From positions 1,964,877-2,028,876 of the forward strand of contig NC_002932.3 of NCBI RefSeq assembly GCF_000006985.1: a stretch of DNA of 64,000 bases, in the 5' to 3' direction. The stretch comes from Chlorobaculum tepidum TLS (lineage in GTDB: Bacteria > Bacteroidota > Chlorobiia > Chlorobiales > Chlorobiaceae). Below the pieces are notes generated by a model. That model made no database searches. It saw only the letters and a list, made by a program, of their open reading frames with translations, and was not told the origin of the DNA. The position numbers and the translations under genes are program-made. The number at the start of each line of letters is the position of its first letter. The first letter of the stretch is position 1. Shown here piece after piece: positions 1-9,049 of this stretch.

Positions 1-411
1 CATCATCTCGACAAACAACACCGTTGCCCAGAACGGCCCGATTCTTCGAGAAACAAATCGATAGAGGCGATTGTCACGTTTTTCTGTACACATCGCGTCG
101 CCATCCTTCGAGCCGCGGTTATTCCACCAGTTCCAAACAAGATAGAGCAGATAGAGACCACCAAAAGGCCTGAGCCACCATGCACTGACCAAAAAAGCAG
201 CAAAAAACAAGAAAAGGCCCCGAAAAAGATAAGCACCTAAAATACCATATGTTAAAGCTGCTGGACGCTGTTTCTGGGGTAAATCAAGAACCATGGTCGC
301 AAGTACTGCCGCGTTGTCCACCGACAGTAGACCTTCGATCACAATGAGGTTGAAAATGACAAGCAGTGACGAAGCCGGGTGCTCAATGATATGCTGGACA
401 AGTTCTTGCAT
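1..411 (-). CDS. TerC-family integral membrane protein (3' part cut by window edge)
   Basis: Reading the minus strand from an ATG at 411-409 gives 137 open codons running off the left edge. The visible part has a short N-terminus (MQELVQ), then a hydrophobic segment containing the family signature EGLLSVDNAAVLATMV, then LPQKQRPAALTYGILGAYLF. The E..LSVDNA core and the R..AL.YG..GA stretch are typical of TerC/YkoY-type proteins, multi-pass inner-membrane proteins linked to tellurite resistance or metal (Mn) export. The gene follows kup on the same strand after an 87-base gap, so co-transcription is possible. Its 3' end lies outside the window, so full length and completeness are unknown. Family call is firm; substrate is not shown by the sequence. 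Confidence 0.8.
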   Translation of the reverse strand, partial: MQELVQHIIEHPASSLLVIFNLIVIEGLLSVDNAAVLATMVLDLPQKQRPAALTYGILGAYLFRGLFLFFAAFLVSAWWLRPFGGLYLLYLVWNWWNNRGSKDGDAMCTEKRDNRLYRFVSRRIGPFWATVLFVEMM

Positions 412-498
412 CAAAATACAGAAAGCTCTTTTCCCTTTCTCTATATCAATATAGAGAATAGTATACAGAAGACAAATACAAGCGCGGGAAAAGCAGTA

Positions 499-2412
499 TT
501 AAATCTGTACCTGCACACCTATTTCGATAACCTGCCCCGAGGGAAGATCGTAGTAAGCCGTAGCGCTCAGTGCATTGCGGGCCATAAGCGCGAACAATTT
601 TTTTCGCCAGACGCTCATTTTCGATTTCATACCCGTAACGATCTTTTCCCGATTGATAAAATAGCTGATTGCATCAGTCCTGAAATGCATTCCCTGCTGG
701 TTAGCAAGAGCAAGCACCTGCCTGATGTTGGGATACTCCATGAAGCCATACCGGGCGATAATCTTGTACATCCCGTAATTGAGCTGAATGACTTCCACTT
801 TTTTGCTGTTCGGCACACGAGGCACACGCTCGGTGGAGAAATGCAACAGGCCTACCTCTGAATGCAGAATCTTGTTGTGGCGCATATTGTGTAACAGAGC
901 CATCGGCACCACATCAGGGTTGGCCGTCAGATAGATTGCCTGCCCCTTGACCCGCTGCGGCTGCTGAATGGCGAGGCTTTCGGTGAACTCGCTGACCGTG
1001 AGCGTACGATCCTGAATCTGCTTCATCAGAAGCAAACGCCCCTGCTTCCAGGTCAGCATGAGGGTGAACAGCGCAAACCCGATAACCAGCGGGAACCAGG
1101 CGCCGTGGAAAAGCTTGCTGACGCTGGCCCCGAAAAACGACAGATCGATCAGCATGAACATGCCCATCAACAGATTGAGGCCAAGACGGTTCCAGTTCCA
1201 GAGATCACGAGCGACATAGTAAAATAGCACGGCAGAAATCAGCATGGTCGCCGTCACGGCCACACCGTAAGCCGAGGCAAGTTTACTCGAGGAGCCGAAC
1301 CCGGCGACAAGGGCAATCGTCGAGAACATCAGCGCCCAGTTGGCCGCTGGAACGTAAATCTGGCCAATATGACTGGCTGAGGTATGCTGTACGGTGAGCC
1401 TCGGAATATAACCGAGCTGGATACCCTGCTGGGTCAGCGAAAAGATCCCCGTGATAAGCGCCTGAGAAGCGATGATGGTGGCAAGCGTGGCCAGAATGAC
1501 CATCGGAATGATGCCCCATGACGGAACCAGGGCATAGAATGGATTCCAGGACTTGGCTGGTTCGGAGAGCAGCACCGCCCCCTGGCCGAAATAATTCAAC
1601 AACAAAGCCGGCAACACCAGCAGGCTCCAGGTCAGCCGGATCGGCCGCCGTCCAAAATGGCCCATATCGGCATACAGCGCCTCGGCGCCGGTAACGGCAA
1701 GAAAGACAGCGCCAAGCACCAGAAAGCCTTTAGCGTGATTGTTTACGAGAAACTCCAGCCCATACCAGGGAAATACCGCCTTCAGAATCGCCGGATACTT
1801 GACAATCTCTACCAGACCGCACAGCCCGATCGAGGTGAACCAGAGCAAAATAATCGGGCCGAAAAATGAACCAACCTTGGCCGTGCCATGATGCTGAAAA
1901 AGGAACAGCCCGGCAAGGATGGCGATGGTCACGGGAATAACCAGCGGACCGAAGCTGGGGGCGATGATCTGGATACCCTCGACAGCGCTGAGCACCGAGA
2001 TCGACGGCGTAATCATACCGTCGCCATAGAGCAGCGCCGCACCAAACAGGCCGAGACTGACCAGAATCCACCGTTCGCTTTTGTTCTTCTTGCTGTGGGA
2101 AATGATCAGAGCGGTCAGTGCCAGAATCCCCCCCTCCCCTTCGTTATCAGCCTTCATAATAAAGGTCAGGTACTTCAGGGTAACAATCAGGAGTAGTGCC
2201 CAGATCAGCAGAGAAAGTACTCCGAGCACGTTGGGAGTGTTCACGGGAATGCTGAATTCGCCATGAAAACATTCGCGGATGGCATAGAGAGGACTGGTAC
2301 CAATATCCCCAAACACCACGCCAAGCGCGGCAAGCGACAAGGTAACAAGACGCTTGAAATCAAAATTATCGGAGGAGAAAGATAAATGGGATTCGTCTGA
2401 CGTCGTTGACAT
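499..2412 (-). CDS. kup: Kup-family low-affinity potassium uptake protein
   Basis: 637 residues, the usual length for Kup/TrkD/HAK potassium-proton symporters of the inner membrane. The family hallmark GVVFGDIGTSPLYA lies at residues 31-44, followed by about twelve hydrophobic segments over residues 25-455. A soluble C-terminal domain of about 180 residues follows. GDGMITPSISVLSA and TGAEALYADMGHFG are further family motifs. The start at 2412 gives a short hydrophilic N-terminus before the first membrane helix. A TPR-protein gene lies 197 bases upstream on the same strand and a TerC-type gene lies just downstream. No K-responsive riboswitch was recognised in the 197-base leader. Confidence 0.93.
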   Translation of the reverse strand: MSTTSDESHLSFSSDNFDFKRLVTLSLAALGVVFGDIGTSPLYAIRECFHGEFSIPVNTPNVLGVLSLLIWALLLIVTLKYLTFIMKADNEGEGGILALTALIISHSKKNKSERWILVSLGLFGAALLYGDGMITPSISVLSAVEGIQIIAPSFGPLVIPVTIAILAGLFLFQHHGTAKVGSFFGPIILLWFTSIGLCGLVEIVKYPAILKAVFPWYGLEFLVNNHAKGFLVLGAVFLAVTGAEALYADMGHFGRRPIRLTWSLLVLPALLLNYFGQGAVLLSEPAKSWNPFYALVPSWGIIPMVILATLATIIASQALITGIFSLTQQGIQLGYIPRLTVQHTSASHIGQIYVPAANWALMFSTIALVAGFGSSSKLASAYGVAVTATMLISAVLFYYVARDLWNWNRLGLNLLMGMFMLIDLSFFGASVSKLFHGAWFPLVIGFALFTLMLTWKQGRLLLMKQIQDRTLTVSEFTESLAIQQPQRVKGQAIYLTANPDVVPMALLHNMRHNKILHSEVGLLHFSTERVPRVPNSKKVEVIQLNYGMYKIIARYGFMEYPNIRQVLALANQQGMHFRTDAISYFINREKIVTGMKSKMSVWRKKLFALMARNALSATAYYDLPSGQVIEIGVQVQI

Positions 2413-2609
2413 AGGGCAGGAAAAGTCTTGTTACCACAAAGGGTTCACCGGAAAACCGGTTACGGCGAGATAAGCCCTTCGCGAATGGATCGTCGTTTCT
2501 GGCTGACAGCTTTGGGTGATAACAGACGATCTCATAAGCTTCTGGATAATGCGAACGAAAGAATATACACATTCGCTTCCAATTGCAAACAAGCACCACC
2601 CGACGCGGT

Positions 2610-3581
2610 TCAGGGCGGCATGCTATCCCGGCTCGTTATCTCCCTGAGCGCCTCGACAGCCAAAGAATCGCCAAACGCCGCAGCCCGCCGGAGATCTTCA
2701 ATGGCACCCTGCCGGTCACCAGCGAGCTTCCGGACGACGCCCCGGTTGTACCAGCCCGCAGCATCTTGCGGAGACTTCGATATGACGAGGTTCAAGTCTT
2801 CCAGAGCCCCTTTATAGTCTCCCAGTGAAAGCCGAGCGAAAGCCCGGTTATTCCGGGCGACAAGCATACCAGGATCGAGCACAAGAACCTTCGAGTAATC
2901 CTCAACGGCCTCTTTTGCATCTCCGAGGGAGATGTGCGCATTGCCCAAATTGTACCAGGCGACCTTGTAACGAGGATCGATCCGAACCGCTTCGCGGTAA
3001 TCAGCGACCGCACCTTGAAGCTGGCCAGAGAGATTTCTGGCAAGCCCGCGATTGTTGTACGCACCGGCAAGCAACGGATCAAGCGCTATGGCTCTGGTGA
3101 AATCGGCGATCGCAAGCGCATATGCCTTTATGGACATCCTGATCGTGCCTCGATTGTTATACAATTGAGCCATGTCCGGCCGGAGAGCTATCGCTCGTGA
3201 CATGTCCGCGAGGGCTTCCGCATATCTGCCAAGAGCCGCCAGGGCAAATCCGCGGTTATTGTATGCTCCGGATGAACGGGGATCAAGGCTTATGCTCATG
3301 CTATAATCGGCAATCGCGCCTGTCAGGTCGCCAATTGAAACACGGGCAAGACCCCGGTTGTAAAAAGCATCTGCATTGCGGGGAGTAAGACGTATCGCGC
3401 GGCTGAAATGATCGATCGCGTCCTGATAATTGCCTTCAAGCCCCCTCCGGATACCCTGATCGATCAATTCTTCAGCAGGTCCGGCGGCGGACACAAACGG
3501 CATGGTCAACAGCAGATACAACGCCATCAGAATGGCGCCAGTCACCCGTGTGACGGCAAGCCAGGTTCGTTTGTGTCCCAC
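2610..3581 (-). CDS. exported tetratricopeptide-repeat protein
   Basis: 323 residues. The N-terminus is positively charged (MGHKRTWLAVTR) and followed by a hydrophobic stretch ending in SAAGPAEE, a likely signal peptide cleaved near residue 32. The rest is about eight consecutive 34-residue TPR units, recognisable by repeated A.YNNRG.A/AWYNLGN.. and AI.DY..AI.LDP motifs. TPR arrays act as protein-interaction scaffolds; nothing in the sequence names a partner. Export suggests a periplasmic or outer-membrane-associated role. kup lies downstream on the same strand. Confidence 0.85.
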   Translation of the reverse strand: MGHKRTWLAVTRVTGAILMALYLLLTMPFVSAAGPAEELIDQGIRRGLEGNYQDAIDHFSRAIRLTPRNADAFYNRGLARVSIGDLTGAIADYSMSISLDPRSSGAYNNRGFALAALGRYAEALADMSRAIALRPDMAQLYNNRGTIRMSIKAYALAIADFTRAIALDPLLAGAYNNRGLARNLSGQLQGAVADYREAVRIDPRYKVAWYNLGNAHISLGDAKEAVEDYSKVLVLDPGMLVARNNRAFARLSLGDYKGALEDLNLVISKSPQDAAGWYNRGVVRKLAGDRQGAIEDLRRAAAFGDSLAVEALREITSRDSMPP

Positions 3582-4046
3582 GTGCTGACTCTACTGGATA
3601 TGTTTGATCTGAATGCTCAATATCCTGACTCAACCGCAATGGAGGCTAAAAAGCTTCCCGCACCCGGCGACACACCCCGGACCGCGCAGGCCAGCAAAAT
3701 GAAAAATGGGCACATAATCAGAAGCAGATACAACGCGCATCCGACACATTTCTCGCAGTTCTTTTACTCAAAACGGCGTTCATTTCAAAACAGGAAATCA
3801 AACAGAATGGCGGCCTAACTGTCTTTACTATAAATAGTTAATAAAAAATCAAAAACAATTACCTCTGGCTATCGGCATTCAGATCGACAGGATTTCGCAC
3901 TTTAAAAACATTTTTCTTATATTTTCAGTCAAGCATCAATACTACAAAAAGAAACAGCGCTCTACCAGAAACATTCACATGAAAAAAACCAAAACCATAC
4001 ACAGCACCAGACCGAGTAGACGCGCGTTAAACAACAGTATGCGATT
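3582..4046. other. AT-rich divergent intergenic region
   Basis: 465 bases between the divergently transcribed TPR gene (minus) and rlpA-like gene (plus). Composition shifts to AT-rich after about 3820, as expected for promoter DNA. No open frame longer than chance that resembles a protein, no tRNA and no strong hairpin was seen. Promoters for both neighbours presumably lie here, but no box pair stands out. Confidence 0.5.
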
Positions 4047-4529
4047 ATGAAAAAACGCTTTATTTTGTACAGCCACCTTGTATTGGCATTATCCTTCTTC
4101 ATGTCAGTTTCTCCGTTCAACGCTTTTGCAAGCCAAAACGGAGCCATAGCTCAATCCTCACCACAGAAAAACAGTTCATCCCGGAACGCAGTATTAAAAT
4201 TCACAACTGCAAAGCCGCTGGACAACGGCAACCGGTTTATGGTTGCAATCGGAAAAGCATCCTATTACACCAACAGATTCCGCGGCCAGACAACAGCAAA
4301 CGGCGAAACGTTTGACATGAAAGAATTCACCGCTGCCCATCGTTCTCTGCCGTTCGGAACTATCGTCAGGGTAACCAATCTCAACAACGGAAAAATGGTC
4401 TTCGTAAAGATCAACGATCGGGGGCCCTATGTCAAAAACCGGATCATCGACCTCTCGAAAGCTGCAGCCAAACAGCTCGACCTTGTTGACAGTGGCGTCG
4501 GCAGAGTCAAGATAGAAGCGTATAACTAA
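4047..4529 (+). CDS. RlpA-like double-psi beta-barrel protein (septal ring lytic transglycosylase family)
   Basis: 160 residues. A signal peptide covers roughly residues 1-29 ([17 protein letters not shown]... ending at NAFAS). The mature part has a RlpA double-psi beta-barrel: [19 protein letters not shown], then [17 protein letters not shown], then VKINDRGPY and [19 protein letters not shown] and the LPFGT motif are diagnostic. RlpA proteins cleave or bind peptidoglycan strands lacking stem peptides, in the periplasm or at the outer membrane. There is no lipobox cysteine and no SPOR domain, unlike E. coli RlpA, so this is the short soluble form. It is followed by a strong terminator and stands alone. 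Confidence 0.88.
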   Translation: MKKRFILYSHLVLALSFFMSVSPFNAFASQNGAIAQSSPQKNSSSRNAVLKFTTAKPLDNGNRFMVAIGKASYYTNRFRGQTTANGETFDMKEFTAAHRSLPFGTIVRVTNLNNGKMVFVKINDRGPYVKNRIIDLSKAAAKQLDLVDSGVGRVKIEAYN

Positions 4530-4567
4530 CTCTCACATCAGGCTTTCATAAACTCCCTCAGTTTGTT

Positions 4568-4603
4568 CAGGCAATCGAAGGTTTTCGATTGCCTGTTTTT
4601 TTT
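4568..4603 (+). terminator. Rho-independent terminator of the rlpA-like gene
   Basis: Perfect 12-bp stem CAGGCAATCGAA / TTCGATTGCCTG with a four-base loop (GGTT), followed directly by eight T residues. Confidence 0.93.
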
Positions 4604-4741
4604 ATCTGAGGATTTTCATCGATTCCGCTTATCCCCTTCTATTCGTTACACGCCCGTAAATCGTTCAGAAAAGCTTGTCGTTCTCCCAACAATAGTGTAA
4701 TTAGGTGCGGTTTTTTCCCAACTCTTTTCCCAAGAAAAATT

Positions 4742-6100
4742 ATGAACAAACAGGTCGATGTTCTTGTCATTGGCGGCAGCGCGGCTGGCATTGTCGCCGC
4801 CACCACCGGCAAGGCATTCTATGCATCCAAATCGTTTCTCATCGTCCGCAAGGAACCCGAAGCGGTCGTGCCGTGCGGGATTCCCTATATTTTCGGCACC
4901 CTCGATGGCGTACACCAGAACATCGTTCCCACCGCGCCGCTGGCCAACGCTGACGTCGAGCTGCTCATCGACGAAGTCGTTTCAATTGACCGCGAAGCCA
5001 AGTCAGCCACCACCGCCGGAGGCGTGGTCATCTCGTGGGACAAGCTCGTGCTCGCGACCGGCTCCGAACCGAAAACCCCCGACTGGCTCGAAGGGCGCGA
5101 CCTCGACGGCGTGTTCGTCATCCCGAAAAACCGCGACTACCTGTGCCGTCTCCGCTCGCGGCTCGAAGAGCCTCGCCGGGTGGCCATCATCGGCGGCGGC
5201 TTCATCGGCGTCGAACTGGCCGACGAGCTGGCCAAAAAGGGCCATGACGTGACCCTCGTCGAAATTCTTCCGCATGTCCTCAGCATGGCCTTCGACAGCG
5301 ACCTCTCGCTCAAGGCCGAGGAGCTGCTCGTCAAGAGAGGCGTGAAGCTGAAAACCGGCGAGAAGCTCAAGAAGCTCGCAGGTCAGGCGAGCGTCTCAAA
5401 GGTCATCCTCGAAAGCGGCGAAGAGATCGAGGTCGACATCGTCATTCTGGCCACCGGCTACGCGCCCAACGTCGAGCTGGCTCGCTCGGCGGGCATCAAG
5501 ATCAATGAACTCGGCGCCATCCGGGTTGACGAGTACATGCGCACCGAAGACAAGAATATCTTCGCCGTCGGCGACTGCGCCGAAAAGTTCTCCTTCATCA
5601 CCCGCATCGTCAAGGGGCTGATGCTCGCCTCGACCGCCTGCTCGGAGGCGCGAATCGCGGGCATGAACCTGTTCGGCCTCTCCCGGCTGCGCACCTTCAG
5701 CGGCACCATCGCCATCTTCTCGACGGCCATCGGCGGCACCACCTTCGCCGCCGCCGGAGTCACCGAACAGCTCGCCCGCGAGCGCGGCTTCGAGGTCGTT
5801 TCGGCAGGCTTCACCGGCATCGACAAGCACCCCGGCACCCTGCCCGAAACCTCCAACCAGTACGTCAAGCTGATCGTCAACAGCGAAAACGGCCTGGTGC
5901 TCGGCGGCGCGGTCATGGGCGGACAGAGCGCTGGCGAGCTGATTAACGTCATTGGCGTCATCATCGAAACCAAGATGACCGTCAACGAACTGCTCACGCT
6001 CCAGTTCGGCACCCATCCGCTGCTCACCGGCCCGCCGACCGCCTACGCCCTCATCAAGGCCGCTGAAGCCGTCGAAATGAAGCTCCGCCACTTCAAGTAA
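4742..6100 (+). CDS. FAD/NAD(P)-dependent disulfide oxidoreductase, CoA-disulfide reductase / NADH-dependent sulfur reductase type
   Basis: 452 residues, the length of CoA-disulfide reductases and NADH oxidases. The N-terminal FAD motif VIGGSAAGIVAA sits at residues 9-20. A single active-site-type cysteine follows in VVPCGIPYIFG (Cys45), where CoADR and Nox enzymes have their redox Cys in NCGLPY. The NAD(P) motif VAIIGGGFIGVELA lies near residue 145, and the second FAD motif NIFAVGDCAE near residue 275. The C-terminal dimerisation domain is complete. The family reduces CoA disulfides, CoA persulfides/polysulfides or oxygen. Placement just before the sulfide dehydrogenase genes suggests a sulfur role, which is inference. 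A strong GC hairpin without a T-run follows at 6122-6156. Confidence 0.85.
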   Translation: MNKQVDVLVIGGSAAGIVAATTGKAFYASKSFLIVRKEPEAVVPCGIPYIFGTLDGVHQNIVPTAPLANADVELLIDEVVSIDREAKSATTAGGVVISWDKLVLATGSEPKTPDWLEGRDLDGVFVIPKNRDYLCRLRSRLEEPRRVAIIGGGFIGVELADELAKKGHDVTLVEILPHVLSMAFDSDLSLKAEELLVKRGVKLKTGEKLKKLAGQASVSKVILESGEEIEVDIVILATGYAPNVELARSAGIKINELGAIRVDEYMRTEDKNIFAVGDCAEKFSFITRIVKGLMLASTACSEARIAGMNLFGLSRLRTFSGTIAIFSTAIGGTTFAAAGVTEQLARERGFEVVSAGFTGIDKHPGTLPETSNQYVKLIVNSENGLVLGGAVMGGQSAGELINVIGVIIETKMTVNELLTLQFGTHPLLTGPPTAYALIKAAEAVEMKLRHFK

Positions 6101-6121
6101 AGCCAGCCGAAAACCCACCAT

Positions 6122-6156
6122 CCCCCCGGATCACGCCTGATCGGCAATCCGGGGGA
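6122..6156 (+). terminator. strong hairpin downstream of the CoADR-like gene
   Basis: CCCCCGGAT (6123-6131) pairs with ATCCGGGGG (6147-6155) around a 15-base loop. There is no T-tract after it, so it may be a weak terminator or a 3'-end stabiliser rather than a classic intrinsic terminator. Confidence 0.45.
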
Positions 6157-6289
6157 AGCCTGGCCTGCCATGCCTGCGCGACCCCCCTGAGAACGATTTT
6201 CCAGCTATCGACTACCGCTCCCTTTCTTTGTTTTCAAATAACAGGTCACCAAAAGACGAGACTCTCGTCAATTCAGATTTTGCAAACAA

Positions 6290-6568
6290 TTAACAATAGT
6301 TTGCATTTAGATTATATTTTGATGCAATTTGCTCAGAAAAACTTGCCTGCAACGGCTTATCGTCTGATTGAATAACAACGCCCGATCGGCAAGCTTTACC
6401 CTCATCCTTCCATTTTTTTGTGATCCGCCTGCCAAGGGCACGCCACAATGCCTCGGTGCTGATTGCTCGGCGTTCGATTGATTTTTGGATTGCGTCCTGC
6501 TCGTCATTGTTTTCGATGGCATCAAGCGGTTCGCGGGTACTTCGGTATTCAACATTGTTGTTCGCCAT
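6290..6568 (-). CDS. small hypothetical protein, divergent from fccA
   Basis: 92 residues from the ATG at 6568 ([18 protein letters not shown]...), with a weak GGAAAA ribosome-binding-like stretch just upstream. An alternative ATG lies four codons earlier. The protein is hydrophilic and rich in charged residues ([28 protein letters not shown]), with no membrane segment or recognisable motif. Composition looks protein-like rather than random, and it fills the otherwise empty stretch between the CoADR-like gene and fccA. I do not recognise the family. If not a gene, this is 513 bases of plain intergenic DNA. Confidence 0.4.
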   Translation of the reverse strand: MANNNVEYRSTREPLDAIENNDEQDAIQKSIERRAISTEALWRALGRRITKKWKDEGKACRSGVVIQSDDKPLQASFSEQIASKYNLNANYC

Positions 6569-6613
6569 TTTTTCCAACAATCTTTACGTCAAGTAAATAC
6601 AGGAGGAATTTTT

Positions 6614-6976
6614 ATGCCACGAACGAAAAAACACGTGTTGGCCATGCTTGCCGCCGCGCCCTTGCTGCTTGCCTCGGGCAACGGATTTGCGACCACGGGG
6701 CCGGCAGCAAAACCCGCCGTCAAGCCCGTAACCGAATCGCGCGGCGAAATCCTCTCGCTTTCGTGCGCCGGATGCCACGGCACCGACGGCAACAGCTCCA
6801 GCGTCATTCCGTCGATCTACGGCAAATCGCCGGAGTATATCGAAACCGCGCTGATCGACTTCAAGAACGGCAGCCGGACATCAACCGTCATGGGCCGTCA
6901 CGCCAAAGGATATACCGGCGAGGAGATTCACCTCATCGCCGAATATTTCGGAAATCTTTCCAAAAAGAACCACTAA
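6614..6976 (+). CDS. fccA: flavocytochrome c sulfide dehydrogenase, cytochrome c subunit
   Basis: 120 residues from the ATG at 6614, chosen because a good AGGAGG lies at 6601-6606 and the N-terminus then reads as a signal peptide ([23 protein letters not shown]). An upstream in-frame extension would destroy this. The mature protein has one CAGCH haem c motif and a distal-Met region ([12 protein letters not shown]), typical of the small monohaem FccA of green sulfur bacteria. It accepts electrons from the FAD of FccB during periplasmic sulfide oxidation to sulfur. fccB follows after 16 bases, with its own GGAGG. Confidence 0.9.
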   Translation: MPRTKKHVLAMLAAAPLLLASGNGFATTGPAAKPAVKPVTESRGEILSLSCAGCHGTDGNSSSVIPSIYGKSPEYIETALIDFKNGSRTSTVMGRHAKGYTGEEIHLIAEYFGNLSKKNH

Positions 6977-6992
6977 CCCGAAGGAGGCGGAT

Positions 6993-8278
6993 ATGAGCAT
7001 TTCAAGACGTGATTTCAACAAGCTGCTCCTGGCCGGCGCGGCAGGCTCGGCGTTCGGGTTATTCGGCAGCGGCAACACGGCGTTCGCGGCCAGAAAACGG
7101 GTGGTGGTTATCGGCGGCGGATTTGGCGGCGCAGCTACGGCCAAGTATCTCAAAAAGCTCGACCCGACGCTCGCGGTCACGCTCATCGAACCGAAACCGG
7201 CTTTCGTGACCTGCCCCTTCAGCAACTGGGTGCTTGGCGGGTTGAGAACCATGAAGGATATCACTCACACCTACACGGCTCTCCGTACCAGACATGGAGT
7301 GAATGTCATTGCCGACAGGGTCGTTTCTGTCGATGCCGCAAAAGGCACGCTCAGGCTTGCGGGTGGCCGGGTTATCGGATATGATCGTCTCGTCGTCTCT
7401 CCCGGTATCGATTTCAAGTATGACACAATTCCGGGATACAGCCAGAAAATCGCCAAGTCAAAAATGCCTCATGCCTGGCAGGCTGGCCCGCAGACGATTC
7501 TCCTGCATCGCCAGCTTCAGGCGATGAAAAATGGCGGCACCGTCGTCATCTGCCCGCCTGACAATCCGTTCCGTTGCCCTCCCGGCCCGTACGAGCGCGC
7601 AAGCCTGATCGCTTACTACCTGAAACAGCACAAACCGAAATCGAAGATCGTCATCCTCGACGCCAAGGAGAAGTTCTCCAAGCAGGGACTCTTCACCAAA
7701 GGGTGGGAGAGCCGCTATCCCGGCATGATCGAGTTGCGCGGCTCAACCGGAGGCGGAAAAGTTCTTGGCGTTGACGCCAAAGCCATGACGGTCGAAACTG
7801 ATCTCGGCGCGGTGAAGGGTGACGTCATCAACGTCATCCCGGCGCAGAAAGCAGGCAAAATCGCTTTCGAGGCAGGACTTACCAATGAAAAAGGGTGGTG
7901 CCCGGTCAATCCTTCATCCTTCGAATCGACGATTCACCAAGGAATTCACGTCATCGGAGACGCTTGCATCGCCGGCGCGATGCCGAAATCCGGCTTCGCG
8001 GCCAGCAGCCAGGGTAAGGTTGCCGCAGTGGCGATCATCAACCTGCTTCGCGGACAGGAACCAGCTCCGCCGTCTCTGGTCAATACCTGCTACAGCCTGA
8101 TCGGGCCGAAATACGGCGTTTCCGTTGCGGGCGTTTATCAGCTGTCTCCCACCGGAATCGTTGAAATACCGGGATCGGGCGGCCGACTCCGGCCGATGCC
8201 AGCGACGAACAGCTGGAACAGGAGGCGATTTTCGCCGAAGGCTGGTACACCAATATCAGCAAGGATATCTGGGGATAA
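6993..8278 (+). CDS. fccB: flavocytochrome c sulfide dehydrogenase, flavoprotein subunit (frameshifted near the C-terminus)
   Basis: The flavoprotein partner of FccA, oxidising sulfide in the periplasm. It begins with a twin-arginine signal ([15 protein letters not shown]), then an FAD-binding [14 protein letters not shown]. The VTCPFSN cysteine matches the site of covalent FAD attachment. Cysteines in [10 protein letters not shown] and in [18 protein letters not shown] match the redox disulfide region. The frame is intact to about 8183. After [10 protein letters not shown] it goes out of register: the -1 frame continues with a family-like tail (TPADASDEQ... ending ISKDIWG) and stops at 8276-8278. 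As sequenced, the 0 frame instead runs through unrelated residues to a stop at 8367-8369 (458 residues). One missing base near 8181-8186 explains this. It is either a sequence error or a real mutation replacing about 30 terminal residues. Confidence 0.85.
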
Positions 8279-8351
8279 ACCATTGGACAGCTGCGGAGTA
8301 CCGGCTGTCAACCATCAAGCGCCATTACCCCTCACGCACAAGGCAACTCCT

Positions 8352-8416
8352 GATTGCCGTAAGCGCTAATAGATTACAAACTCTGGCGCTACGGCAATCG
8401 GTGAGATGTTTTTTTT
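8352..8416 (+). terminator. Rho-independent terminator of fccAB
   Basis: GATTGCCGTAAGCGC (8352-8366) pairs with GCGCTACGGCAATC (8386-8399) with one bulged A. A run of eight T begins at 8409. It lies 73 bases after the restored fccB stop and inside the 0-frame tail, which would make the end of the frameshifted reading frame overlap the terminator. Confidence 0.75.
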
Positions 8417-8640
8417 GATGAAAACCCGCAAGAATAATTCTGACCGCACCAAGTATCCCCCCTTTGATGTTCCATCTCTTCATGCACATCAAGAAACGCT
8501 GTTGAAAATGTGTCCTGTCTTGATCTTTCAAGAAGCGCTTTGGGCGGTCGAGTGAAGCTATCCAAGTGTTCAATACGCTACATTTTTGCACATTGCATCT
8601 CAAGTCGCAATACTCGCCGATTTTCCCTATGAAGTATTTA

Positions 8641-8793
8641 TGAGTGCAGACCCGATCACGATCTTCCGCAAAACCTGGGGCACCTACCAGAAAGTCATCA
8701 GTCACAACCTCATGTTCCACAGGAGGGAGATCACGACTGCCGTGGCAAAGCTGTTCGAAAGCCGCAATGCTAAAAGGTATGATCGCAACGTTT
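8641..8793 (+). pseudogene. remnant resembling the N-terminus of a SAM-dependent methyltransferase
   Basis: A short open frame begins ATG at 8641 and reads SADPITIFRKTWGTYQKVI then SHNLMFHRREITTAVAKLF before a stop near 8793. This looks like the N-terminal helix region of class I methyltransferases, upstream of the SAM-binding motif, which is absent. No continuation was found in the other plus frames before the CIA30-like gene. The rest of 8417-9049 shows nothing recognisable. Family assignment comes from memory of similar N-termini and is weak. It could also be a small intact gene of unknown role. Confidence 0.35.
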
Positions 8794-9049
8794 AAACAGA
8801 GGTTAACTCAAAATCAAAATTCCATAAAAACACCCATGAAATACCGGATCACATCACAGGAACAGAGGGGTTCCGCAAAACGGCCAGACCAAAATCAACG
8901 ACTGACAAGCAGATGCGGTTCATTGCAAGAACCATAGCGACGCGGGAACCATCATAAAAAGATTGTTTTTTCAGTCAGTTCTGTTATTGACATGGCGCTA
9001 TCGTTTCAAAGCTGCCGATACATAGCTTAACCCCAGGCAATTTTACAAG

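Noticed and set aside
8325-8720. 131-codon minus-strand frame downstream of fccB
   Set aside because: It overlaps the fccAB terminator and the methyltransferase-like remnant and has no recognisable motif.
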